From NCBI RefSeq assembly GCF_013085345.1, contig NZ_JABFAJ010000003.1, positions 357,617 to 421,616 of the forward strand: 64,000 bases of DNA, read 5' to 3'. Source of the DNA: Isoptericola sediminis. Its GTDB lineage: Bacteria > Actinomycetota > Actinomycetes > Actinomycetales > Cellulomonadaceae. The position numbers and the translations under genes are program-made. This document shows positions 44,371 to 52,505 of the stretch, one piece after another; the first letter of the stretch is position 1; every line of letters starts with the position of its first letter. A model generated the notes under the pieces. It had not been told where the DNA came from. It worked only from the letters and a program-made list of their open reading frames with translations, and did no database searches.

Positions 44371-44651
44371 TGGAACACGCCCCGGCACCGCTCGACGGCA
44401 ACTGCCTGGCCGGTCCGCTGGCCGGGTTCTTCACGGCGGACGTCACCGTGGTCACCGGCTGCTGCCGCCACTGTGGCGACGTCGCCATGATGGGCGCGTC
44501 CGTCGTGTACCGGCACCCCATGGGCGCGGTGGCGCGCTGCCGGGCCTGCACGGCAGTGCTGCTCGTCGTCGTCGAGCATCCGGACGGCACCCGCGTCGGC
44601 ATGGCCGGTCTCGCCTGGTGGCGGCTCCCTGTCGAGAGCGGTCCGGGCTAG
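44370..44651 (+). CDS. DUF6510-family zinc-ribbon-like protein
   Basis: A 93-residue protein with the DUF6510 pattern: DGNCLAGPLAGFF near the start, then GCCRHCGDVAMMG and CRACTAVLLVV, giving two C-x2-C type pairs that could bind zinc or a cluster. ATG overlaps the previous TGA. It is regularly the third gene after a sulfite-oxidase-like and an FNR-like gene in actinobacteria. Role unknown, perhaps assembly or electron transfer. Confidence 0.82.
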   Translation: MEHAPAPLDGNCLAGPLAGFFTADVTVVTGCCRHCGDVAMMGASVVYRHPMGAVARCRACTAVLLVVVEHPDGTRVGMAGLAWWRLPVESGPG

Positions 44652-44703
44652 GTGCCGGCCCGGCAGGCTCCCGGGAGCGTCCGCCCCCTGAGCACGCCGG
44701 GGG

Positions 44704-45582
44704 TCAGCGGGTGACGCGACGTCCCATCGCGTCCACGGCCCGGCGGACCTGCCGGGCCCCCACGGCCGCCATGACGTCCCGGTACTGCCCGGCGCGGTGG
44801 AGCTGGCCCGCCAGGTCGTTGGACGAGGCCCGGTGACGCAGGTCGCAGGGCACCTCGACGGCCACGTAGCCGGCCCGCAGGAGGTCGATCGTCATCCCGG
44901 TCTCGACACCCCAGCCGTGGGCGAGGGGTGTCGCGGCCTCGAACGCGTCCCGGGTGAGGCACCGCATGCCGGACAGCGGCTGCGTGGGGCTCCACCCCGC
45001 GAGGCGCTGGATCGCGCGACGTGCGGCACCGACGACGATGCCCCGGCCGCCCGCGCCCTGCTGCCGGGGCAGCAGGGCGATGGCCAGGTCGGCGACGCCC
45101 TCGCGGACCGGGGAGACCAGGGGTGCGGTGTTGACCGCGGTGTCACCCAGGTCGCCGTCGATGAAGAGCAGGAGACGCGGTGCCCGGCCGTCGGCGTCAC
45201 GCATGGCCACGACCGCCGCGCCGGTCTCCATCGCGGCCGCCTTGCCGCGGTTGTGCGAGTGCCGCACGACGACCGCGCCGGCCTCCCGCGCCACGTGCTG
45301 GGTGTTGTCCTCGGAACCGTCGTCCACCACGAGCACGAGGTCGACGTGCGGGATGGCGCGCGCGGAGCGCACCGTCGCCGCGATGCGCTCCTCCTCGTCC
45401 TTGGCAGGCACGATCACGGCGACGCGCTGGGTGCTGCGACCGTCGCGCGTCCGGGGTGGGCGAGGGGTCTTCGCCACGGGCATGCTGGGACGCCGCGCCG
45501 GCGTCCGTCCGTCGGCGTCGTCGGTGCCGCCGGTCGGCACCCTCGCGTCGCCCGTCCTGGTACCCCCGTGTTCCGCGTTCAC
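44704..45582 (-). CDS. Family 2 glycosyltransferase
   Basis: A 292-residue GT2-type enzyme. The nucleotide-sugar motifs are VAVIVPAKDEEERIAATV, LVVDDGSEDNT and LLFIDGDLGDT; GMRCLTRDAF and GVETGMTIDLLRAGY follow. No membrane span. Such enzymes in actinobacteria use nucleotide sugars for polyprenyl or glycolipid products. I chose GTG 45582, which keeps a Gly/Thr/Arg-rich leader of 33 residues with coding-type third positions; ATG 45483 is the minimal start, and a TTG at 45657 is also possible. Confidence 0.75.
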   Translation of the reverse strand: MNAEHGGTRTGDARVPTGGTDDADGRTPARRPSMPVAKTPRPPRTRDGRSTQRVAVIVPAKDEEERIAATVRSARAIPHVDLVLVVDDGSEDNTQHVAREAGAVVVRHSHNRGKAAAMETGAAVVAMRDADGRAPRLLLFIDGDLGDTAVNTAPLVSPVREGVADLAIALLPRQQGAGGRGIVVGAARRAIQRLAGWSPTQPLSGMRCLTRDAFEAATPLAHGWGVETGMTIDLLRAGYVAVEVPCDLRHRASSNDLAGQLHRAGQYRDVMAAVGARQVRRAVDAMGRRVTR

Positions 45583-45751
45583 AGCTCCCTGCCTCGTGCG
45601 GTGGTCACGACCGTGGTCGTCGGTGGGCCCGGCCGGAGGGGCCGGGCGGAAGTGCAAAGAACTTCCCTCGGAATCCTACGTCCACGGTAGAGGCAGGCAG
45701 AGGACCGAGGCCCGGTGCGGCGACGCGCACCGGGTGAAAATTCGGTGTGGA

Positions 45752-46579
45752 TCAGCGCAGGGTGACCTGGCGGGAGACAATCCCGGCCCGCGCGCGGCGC
45801 TGCGTGGCGTCGAGCGGCTCCTCGACCGCCAGCGCCTCCTCGAGACGGCGGGAGAGGTCCTGGACGGGCTCGGTCAGCTCGTCGGCCTCGGTGCCGCGCG
45901 GCAGCTCCCACACCGGCACGACGAGCCCGCAGGCGCGGAACATGCCGAGGAACTTGCCCCCGGCCAGACCGGAGTCGCGCTTCGCGTGCAGACGGGCGAT
46001 GGCGTCCACGACGCGGTCCTCGTCCTCGGTCCGGGCCCACCGGACGAACTCGCGGCTCATGCGGCACCAGTAGGCGGCGTCGACACCGTCGAGCTTCACC
46101 GTGGGGACCGACTGGGCGGCGGCCTCGTCCAGCCCGGCCTTGATCTCGTCGGTCATCTCGGCCGAGGAGTCGATCCAGTAGTCGTAGCCCTCGTGCACGG
46201 TGACCTCGAACGGGACGGAGTCGTCCAGGACGTCCTGGAGGCGCGGGCCGTCGGCGGCGACCTGGAGGTGCTCGGGCAGGACGCCCGTCCCCGGCTCACC
46301 CTCCACGGCGGTCAGCAGGGCGGCGGCCAGGTCGCGGCTCAGGTCGTCCGAGTTCAGGACGCCCTGCACGCCGAGCAGCACGGTGCCGTCCTCGCGGCGC
46401 ATGGCGGCCCAGCCGCCGGGCAGCACCGTGGCGACGATCACGTCCTCGCCGCCGTGCTCGGCGGTCATCCGGGCGGGAGCGGTCGCGGACGGCACGATCT
46501 CGCGCATCGACACCCAGTCGGCCTCCCCGGGGAGACCCTGGAACGGACGCAGCACGAATTCAGCGGTGGACTTGGCCAT
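45752..46579 (-). CDS. DUF5926-family protein
   Basis: A 275-residue protein of the actinobacterial DUF5926 family. Blocks: LRPFQGLPGEADWVSMREIV near the start, VLPGGWAAMRREDG, GYDYWIDSS and AAYWCRMSREFVRWAR. No enzyme motif or membrane span. The family often lies close to translation or proteolysis genes; function unknown. I chose ATG 46579, which sits 7 nt after TAGGAT (46592-46587), as leaderless; an ATG at 46588 would overlap that hexamer. Confidence 0.82.
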   Translation of the reverse strand: MAKSTAEFVLRPFQGLPGEADWVSMREIVPSATAPARMTAEHGGEDVIVATVLPGGWAAMRREDGTVLLGVQGVLNSDDLSRDLAAALLTAVEGEPGTGVLPEHLQVAADGPRLQDVLDDSVPFEVTVHEGYDYWIDSSAEMTDEIKAGLDEAAAQSVPTVKLDGVDAAYWCRMSREFVRWARTEDEDRVVDAIARLHAKRDSGLAGGKFLGMFRACGLVVPVWELPRGTEADELTEPVQDLSRRLEEALAVEEPLDATQRRARAGIVSRQVTLR

Positions 46580-46642
46580 GTGCCGCATCCTAACGGGAAG
46601 CGGCCGATCCGCCCCGTCCCCGCCCCCGGAGCAGGAGCCGGC

Positions 46643-47056
46643 TCAGCCGACGAGCTCGTCGAACAGCCGCGCTCCCTCCCCGTCCGCGAACCCGATGACG
46701 TTGCCGGACGGGTCGGCGTACCAGACGCCGTCACCGCCCTCCATGAACCCGCGGACGACGCCGCGCTCGTCGTGGTCGAACGCCTCGTAGCGGATCGGCG
46801 TCACACCCCGGGAGCCGAGCTCGTCGACCACCGCGTCCACGTCGTCGACCAGGAGGTGGAAGACCGTGAAGGACGCCGGCGTGTGGTCGTCGCCCTTCGG
46901 GTAGACGAAGATCGCCCCGCCGCCGGGCAGGTGGAGGATCAGCATCTCGTCCTGGACGACCTTCGTCTGCAGTCCGAGCACGTCCTCGTAGAAGCTCCGG
47001 GCCTCGCCGACGTCCTTGACGGAGAAGCTGGCGAGCCCTCGCTGAACGGTGACCAT
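46643..47056 (-). CDS. VOC-family (glyoxalase-like) protein
   Basis: A 137-residue vicinal-oxygen-chelate protein. It has the beta-alpha-beta-beta-beta pattern: ASFSVKDVGEARSFYEDVLG, then a strand LILHLPGGGAIFVY, the second half FHLLVDDVDAVVDELGSRGV and GVWYADPSGNVIGF. Members include glyoxalases, dioxygenases and binding proteins; which one is open. ATG with GAGGGAG, 4 nt spacing. Confidence 0.85.
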   Translation of the reverse strand: MVTVQRGLASFSVKDVGEARSFYEDVLGLQTKVVQDEMLILHLPGGGAIFVYPKGDDHTPASFTVFHLLVDDVDAVVDELGSRGVTPIRYEAFDHDERGVVRGFMEGGDGVWYADPSGNVIGFADGEGARLFDELVG

Positions 47057-47195
47057 GACGCACTCCCTCGTGCCGCGGAGACGCCCGGGGGCCGCCGTCG
47101 GCCCGTGCGATGAGGACGCCGCCTCCTCCAGCATGCGCCGCCCCGGCACGACAGGCCGGGTGAAATCGTCGGCCGCGGGTGGGTACCGTCGGACC

Positions 47196-48440
47196 ATGAC
47201 CTGGCTCGCGGCCACGCTGCCGGTGCTCGACCTGGCCACGGACGCGCTCGGTGTGCTGCGCTCGGCCGCGCGTCGCGCCGGGGCGACCGGTCCGCTGGTC
47301 GACGACCCCCTCGAACCGGCCCGCGTCGCCGCCGCGTTCGGCTCCGACCGGCTGCTGCGGATCGACGGCGACCCGGTCGCCGGCTTCGCCCCGCACTCGG
47401 GGTTCTTCGCGACGTCCGACGGCTGGGTCCGCACGCACGCGAACTATCCCCACCACCGGACGCGTCTGCTGCGGCTGCTCGACCTGCCCGACGACGCCAC
47501 GCGCGACGACCTGGCCGCCCGGCTCGCGACGTGCTCGGCCCGTCAGGTCGAGGACGACGCCGCCACCACCGGGGCGGTCGTCGTGCGGGTCCGCTCCGAG
47601 GACGAGTGGCGCGCCTCGGCGCCCGGCCGGGCCGCCGCCGTCGGACCCCTCGTGCGGGTCGAGCCCCGGTCCCCCGGTCCCCCCGCCGCGTTCTCGGGCA
47701 CCCGTGGCGGGCCCGCGCCGCTGGCCGGGCTGCGGGTGCTCGACCTGACGCGCGTCATCGCCGGCCCCGTCGGGACCCGGACCCTCGCGCTGCTCGGCGC
47801 GGACGTGCTCCGCGTCGACCCGCCGGCGCCCGCCGAGATCGCCGCCCAGCACCTCGACACCGGCCAGGGCAAGCGCACGACGGTCCTCGACCTGCGGGAC
47901 CGTGCCGACCACCGGCGTGCGCAGGAGCTGCTCGACGCCGCCGACGTCCTGGTCACGGGGTACCGACCGGGTGCTCTGGAGGCGCTCGGGCTCCGCGTGC
48001 CCGCGTCGGTGATTCGCGCCCGGGTCTCCGCGTGGGGCACCGACGGCCCGTGGAGCGGCCGACGGGGCTTCGACTCCGTGGTGCAGGCCGCCACCGGGAT
48101 CGCTCTGGTCGAGTCGCCCGACGGCGTCACGCCGGGGGCGCTGCCGGCCCAGGCACTCGACCACGCCACCGGCTACCTGCTGGCCGCCGGGGTGCTCGAC
48201 GGCCTGGTCGACCGGTCTGCGGACGGGTCCGGTCGCGACGTGTCGGTCTCGCTGGCCCGCACGGCGGCCCGGCTGCTGGACGCGCCGGGGCGCGACCCGG
48301 ACCCTCCTCCCGCCGCCGTGCCGCCGGCGTCGACCACCGTGACCCACGCCGGCGTGCGCACGGCGCGCCCGGCCCTGCCGGTCGACGACTACCCCGCTCC
48401 GGCGCACCCCTGGGGCTCCGACCCCCCGCTGTGGGCATGA
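47196..48440 (+). CDS. CoA-transferase family III (CaiB/BaiF) protein, unusual domain order
   Basis: A 414-residue protein of the CaiB/BaiF CoA-transferase family. The block normally at the N-terminus of this family (LAGLRVLDLTRVIAGPVGTR, then LGADVLRVDPP) begins only at about residue 178. The first 175 residues carry segments like SDGWVRTHANYPHHRTRLLR that normally lie later. C-terminal motifs include GFDSVVQAATGIA. It may be an assembled or permuted form. Partner CoA thioester not known. ATG is 6 nt after TACCGT (47184-47189), leaderless. Its stop codon lies within the inverted repeat at 48425. Confidence 0.75.
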   Translation: MTWLAATLPVLDLATDALGVLRSAARRAGATGPLVDDPLEPARVAAAFGSDRLLRIDGDPVAGFAPHSGFFATSDGWVRTHANYPHHRTRLLRLLDLPDDATRDDLAARLATCSARQVEDDAATTGAVVVRVRSEDEWRASAPGRAAAVGPLVRVEPRSPGPPAAFSGTRGGPAPLAGLRVLDLTRVIAGPVGTRTLALLGADVLRVDPPAPAEIAAQHLDTGQGKRTTVLDLRDRADHRRAQELLDAADVLVTGYRPGALEALGLRVPASVIRARVSAWGTDGPWSGRRGFDSVVQAATGIALVESPDGVTPGALPAQALDHATGYLLAAGVLDGLVDRSADGSGRDVSVSLARTAARLLDAPGRDPDPPPAAVPPASTTVTHAGVRTARPALPVDDYPAPAHPWGSDPPLWA

Positions 48441-48492
48441 AATCTGCAGCGCTCGAGTCCCCGGAACCTGCAGATTTCATGCCCACAGCGGG
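48425..48492. repeat. Dispersed palindromic element, copy 1 (core CATGAAATCTGCAG)
   Basis: Arms of 25 bp at 48425-48449 and 48468-48492, perfect, around an 18-nt centre. The outer 19 nt (GTGGGCATGAAATCTGCAG) recurs at 63956. It lies between the convergent CoA-transferase and Ppx genes and includes the stop codon of the first. Confidence 0.9.
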
Positions 48493-48504
48493 TGTGGCGT
48501 CGGG

Positions 48505-49431
48505 TCAGAGGTGATCGAGCCGCTGGAGGATCGCTCCCTCGCGCAGCGCCCACGGGCAGATCTCCACCTCGTCCACGTCCAGGGCACGCATCGCCTCCTC
48601 GGCGACGACCGCCCCCGCCACGATCTGCCGGGCACGTCCCGGCCCGATGCCCGGCAGCACCGTGCGATCCCCCGAGGAGAGCTTCGCCAGCCGCGGTTCC
48701 CAGTCGGCCAGGTGCTCCTGCCGCATCCGCCACCGCTCGCCGGTGCCCATCACCTGCCGCGGCATCCCGGCGAGACGTGCCAGGGACCGGAACGTCTTCG
48801 ACGTCGCCACGGCGTGGTCGGGCGCGGGTGCGTCCCGGACCGGGCCGACCGCGTCCTGCAGCACCCGGCGGGCGTGCTTGCGCAGCCGCTCCACGTCGCG
48901 CTTGGCCGGCGGGTCCTCCTCGTAGAGGAACTCCCGGGTCGTGCGGCCGGCGCCGAGCGGCACCGACAGCGCGACGTCGGGGGCCTCGTCGACGCCGCTG
49001 GCGATCTCGAGGGACCCGCCGCCGATGTCCAGCAGCAGCAGCCGGCCCGCGCCCCAGCCGTACCAGCGACGCGCCGCGAGGAACGTCAGCCGCGCCTCCT
49101 CCTCGCCGCCGAGCACCTCGACGGGCACGCCGGCGAGCTCGGAGAGGTCGGCGATCAGCCGGGCCCCGTTGGTCGCGTCCCGCAGCGCCGAGGTCGCCAG
49201 CGCCATCGTGGCCTCGATGCCGTGCTCACGCCCCACCGCCACGGCGTCGCCGACCGCCCCGTGCAGGGCCGCCACGCCCTCGGCGGAGATCGACCCGTCC
49301 GGTTCCAGGTAGCGCATGAGACGCACGGTGGTCTTGTGGCTCGCCTGGGGGACGGGCCGGGCACCGTGTCGCGCCTCCATGACCAGGAGGTGGACCGTGT
49401 TGGAACCGATGTCGATGACGCCCAGCCTCAT
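48505..49431 (-). CDS. Ppx/GppA-family phosphatase (exopolyphosphatase type)
   Basis: A 308-residue ASKHA-fold enzyme. N-terminal phosphate motif GVIDIGSNTVHLLVME (about 4-19), second motif LLLLDIGGGSLEIASG near 136, plus ALATSALRDATNG. The length is that of short actinobacterial Ppx proteins, which hydrolyse polyphosphate or pppGpp. ATG is 6 nt after TAGGTT (49443-49438), leaderless. Convergent with the CoA-transferase gene across the palindromic element. Confidence 0.9.
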   Translation of the reverse strand: MRLGVIDIGSNTVHLLVMEARHGARPVPQASHKTTVRLMRYLEPDGSISAEGVAALHGAVGDAVAVGREHGIEATMALATSALRDATNGARLIADLSELAGVPVEVLGGEEEARLTFLAARRWYGWGAGRLLLLDIGGGSLEIASGVDEAPDVALSVPLGAGRTTREFLYEEDPPAKRDVERLRKHARRVLQDAVGPVRDAPAPDHAVATSKTFRSLARLAGMPRQVMGTGERWRMRQEHLADWEPRLAKLSSGDRTVLPGIGPGRARQIVAGAVVAEEAMRALDVDEVEICPWALREGAILQRLDHL

Positions 49432-49468
49432 GAGGGCAACCTACCGGCGCGGGCCGGCGCACCCTCCG

Positions 49469-49849
49469 TCAGGAGAGGGCCTTGGCCTTGATCGACTCGA
49501 ACTCCTGCGGGGTGATCGCTCCCTCGTCCAGAAGCTTCTTCGCGGCCGCGATCTGGTCGGCCGGCGCCGGGTGCGACGCCACCGAGCGGATGTAGTCGTC
49601 CGTGGCCGCCTTCGACTCCTTGACCGCGGCGAGGTTGCGCTCGGCCATCCCCCGCCCGCGGGCGATGAGGTAGACGAGCGCGGTCAGGAGCGGGACGAAG
49701 ATCAGGAAGAGGACCCAGACCGCCTTCCACCAGCCGCTGAGGGTGTGGTCACGGAACAGGTCCGCGAGGATCTGGAAGAGCACGATCAGGTAGGCCATGA
49801 AGAGGAAGATCCAGAGGAGGAACCAGATGTAGTCCCAGAAGCTGTCCAT
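49469..49849 (-). CDS. Membrane protein with PLD nuclease N-terminal-like region and SHOCT domain
   Basis: A 126-residue protein. Two membrane helices at about 5-30 (YIWFLLWIFLFMAYLIVLFQ) and 43-65, a linker, and a C-terminal SHOCT motif (QIAAAKKLLDEGAITPQEFE). This layout is widespread in actinobacteria; function unknown. ATG 49849 has GGAAGGA upstream at a 10-nt distance; a GTG at 49858 is closer to it than usual. Confidence 0.82.
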   Translation of the reverse strand: MDSFWDYIWFLLWIFLFMAYLIVLFQILADLFRDHTLSGWWKAVWVLFLIFVPLLTALVYLIARGRGMAERNLAAVKESKAATDDYIRSVASHPAPADQIAAAKKLLDEGAITPQEFESIKAKALS

Positions 49850-49942
49850 CGCCGGCACGTCCTTCCGCGGGTGCGTCGACCGCTCGCTGCGGCCTCGCCG
49901 ATCACGCTACGGGAGGCGCCCCGCACTCGCCCGACAAAAGCC

Positions 49943-51340
49943 CTATGCGCGTGAGGGGTGTGTTGCCCGAGAGGCCCGAAGGGTCTGCTCCGCGCCGGCG
50001 ACCACGGCGGCCTCGGCGGCCCGGGCGTCGGCCAGGGCCGTCGCGCGCACCGCGACGATGCGGCCGTGCAGCTCGGTGTGTACGCGACGGCGCACGGTCC
50101 GGGCGATCCCCTCGAGATCGGCCTCCGTCGGCGACTGCCCGAACGGGGCGAGCTCCTCGACCAGCCGGGCGGACTCCACGGCGACCTCGTGCTCGACCTG
50201 CCGCTCGGCCTCGTCGAACAGCTCGACGACCGCGGCGTCAGCGGCCCGCCCCAGCCGGGTCTCCTCGAAGCGCACGGCCGCGTCCGCGACCAGGTCCCGC
50301 GCGCGGTCCAGCTCGGCGTGGTCGGTGGCCGGCGCGTTCGCCTTCAGCGTCGACAGGTCGTACAGCAGCACGCCCTCGACGTCGGCCACCCGCGGGTCCA
50401 CGTCGCGGTGCAGCGCCAGGTCCAGGATCACCAGCGCCGGCGGCTCCGGGGCCTCCTCGGCCCGCGCCGCCGCCCGTTCCCGTGCCCGTGCCACCGCGGC
50501 GGCGTCCAGGACGTACGCCAGAGAGGCCTCGGGGGCGTCCACGCCCGGCAGGTCGCGCGCCCGTCCACGAGCGCCCGAGCAGGACACGACGACGTCGGCG
50601 TCCTCGAGCGCCTCGACCAGCGCCTCCAGGTCGGTGGCGACGGCCTCGACGTCGTGCGAGGCCGCGAAGTCCGCCGCCCGTCCCGACCGGGAGTAGACCC
50701 GCACGTCGTGGCAGCCGCGGGCGCGCAGGGCCGCCACCGAGGCACCGGCGTAGGCGCCGGTGCCGATGATGACGGCACGGGTCCCGGGGTACGGCGGCAG
50801 GGTCTCCCCGGCGAGGTCCAGGCCCAGCGCCACGAGCGAGCGCCCGACCCCGCCGAGCGTCGTGTGGTGACCCACCCGCTTCGAGGTCCGCGACGCCGTC
50901 TGGAAGAGCAGCTCGAGGGTCTTCGAGGTGGTCTCGTCGTCGCGCGCGCTCACCAGCGCGCGCTTGACCTGACCGGCGATCTCCCGCTCCCCCACGACCA
51001 TGGAGTCCAGCCCGGCGGCGACCCCGAACAGGTGCTGGGCCACCTCGGAGCCGGTGCGGACCGTGAACGACCCGGCCGCGGTGTCGGTCGTGACCCCGGA
51101 GGACGCGGCGACGAGGTCGGCGACGTGGTGGGTCGCGTGCCGCACGGCGTCGCCATCGAGCGGGGCGTCCACGTCGAGGTAGAGCTCGAACCGGTTGCAG
51201 GTGGAGATCACCACCGCGCCCTGGACCGGGCGGCAGCTGCCCACGACCTCACGGCCCACGGAGTGCGAGCCGGACGAGAGGCGCTCGAGCGCGTCCAGGT
51301 CCAGCTCGCGGTGGGAGGCGGTGAGAGAGAGGAGTACCAC
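49943..51340 (-). CDS. hemA: Glutamyl-tRNA reductase
   Basis: A 465-residue enzyme for the first step of the C5 pathway (glutamyl-tRNA to glutamate-1-semialdehyde). Catalytic Cys48 is in VISTCNRFELY; the NADPH motif is IIGTGAYAGASV near 190; the C-terminal dimerisation helix is present. GTG start follows TAAAGT (51355-51350) by 9 nt; GGAG, 5 nt upstream of the GTG, may also act as a ribosome site. Divergent from hemE, with which it shares the control region. Confidence 0.95.
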   Translation of the reverse strand: MVLLSLTASHRELDLDALERLSSGSHSVGREVVGSCRPVQGAVVISTCNRFELYLDVDAPLDGDAVRHATHHVADLVAASSGVTTDTAAGSFTVRTGSEVAQHLFGVAAGLDSMVVGEREIAGQVKRALVSARDDETTSKTLELLFQTASRTSKRVGHHTTLGGVGRSLVALGLDLAGETLPPYPGTRAVIIGTGAYAGASVAALRARGCHDVRVYSRSGRAADFAASHDVEAVATDLEALVEALEDADVVVSCSGARGRARDLPGVDAPEASLAYVLDAAAVARARERAAARAEEAPEPPALVILDLALHRDVDPRVADVEGVLLYDLSTLKANAPATDHAELDRARDLVADAAVRFEETRLGRAADAAVVELFDEAERQVEHEVAVESARLVEELAPFGQSPTEADLEGIARTVRRRVHTELHGRIVAVRATALADARAAEAAVVAGAEQTLRASRATHPSRA

Positions 51341-51389
51341 AGTGGCTCCACTTTAAGTTCACCCCGGCGTGGGGGCAGAATCGTCAACC

Positions 51390-52505
51390 GTGACATCCCC
51401 CACGCCGAGCGTCAGCAACCTGCCGTCCACCCATCCCCTGGTCGACGGCCGCACGTCGACGTCCCCCCTGGTCAGGGCCTTGCGTGGTGACCGGCCGGAG
51501 CGCACCCCCGTCTGGTTCATGCGCCAGGCCGGGCGCTCCCTGCCCGAGTACCGCGAGGTGCGGCAGGGCATCGGGATGCTCGAGTCCTGCCTGCGGCCGG
51601 ACCTCGCCGCGGAGATCACGCTGCAGCCGGTGCGCCGGCACGGCGTGGACGCGGCGATCTTCTTCAGCGACATCGTGGTGCCCCTGAAGCTCGCGGGCGT
51701 CGACGTGGAGATCGCCTCCGGCGTCGGCCCGGTGATGGACCGCCCCTACCGGACGGCCGCCGACATCGACGAGCTCGTCTCGCGCGACCTGGACGAGACC
51801 GCGCTGGCCCCGATCAGCGAGGCCGCCGCGCGCACGGTCGCCGAGCTGTCGGACGGGCCCGGCTCCACCCCGCTCATCGGGTTCGGGGGTGCGCCGTTCA
51901 CCCTCGCCGCCTACCTCGTCGAGGGCCGGCCCTCGCGGGACCACCTGGCCGCCCGCACGCTGATGCACGCCGACCCGGAGACGTGGCAGCGCCTGACCAC
52001 ATGGACCGCGGACCTCACCGGCCGGTTCCTGCGGGCCCAGATCCTCGCCGGCGCCAGCGCCGTGCAGCTCTTCGACTCCTGGGCCGGCTCGCTGTCCCTG
52101 GCCGACTACGTCGCGCACGTGGCGCCGTCGTCGACGCGGGCCCTGCGGCACGTCGCCGACCTGGGCGTGCCGGGCATCCACTTCGGCACCGCGACCGGCC
52201 ACCTGCTGCCCGCCATGCGCGACGTCCTCGTCGCGGCCGGGCTGACCCACCGCACCGTCGGCGTCGACTACCGCACCCCGCTGGACGAGGCCGCCGGCCG
52301 GCTCGGCGACGACGTCCCCCTGCAGGGCAACATCGACCCGGCGCTGCTCGGCGCCCCCTGGCCCGCGCTGGAGGCGCACGTCCGCGACGTCGTCGACCGC
52401 GGGCGCGCGGCACCGGCGCACGTGGTCAACCTCGGCCACGGCGTCCCGCCGACCACCGACCCGACGGTGCTCACCCGCGTCGTCGAGCTCGTGCACTCGC
52501 TGTGA
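51390..52505 (+). CDS. hemE: Uroporphyrinogen decarboxylase
   Basis: A 371-residue enzyme converting uroporphyrinogen III to coproporphyrinogen III. The signature PVWFMRQAGRSLPEYREVR is at about 41-59, FFSDIVVPL (Asp near 93) follows, and the second conserved region is GFGGAPFTLAAYL. I chose GTG 51390, 8 nt after CAGAAT (51376-51381), as leaderless; a GTG at 51369 would add seven residues. It is coupled to the next gene. Confidence 0.95.
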   Translation: MTSPTPSVSNLPSTHPLVDGRTSTSPLVRALRGDRPERTPVWFMRQAGRSLPEYREVRQGIGMLESCLRPDLAAEITLQPVRRHGVDAAIFFSDIVVPLKLAGVDVEIASGVGPVMDRPYRTAADIDELVSRDLDETALAPISEAAARTVAELSDGPGSTPLIGFGGAPFTLAAYLVEGRPSRDHLAARTLMHADPETWQRLTTWTADLTGRFLRAQILAGASAVQLFDSWAGSLSLADYVAHVAPSSTRALRHVADLGVPGIHFGTATGHLLPAMRDVLVAAGLTHRTVGVDYRTPLDEAAGRLGDDVPLQGNIDPALLGAPWPALEAHVRDVVDRGRAAPAHVVNLGHGVPPTTDPTVLTRVVELVHSL

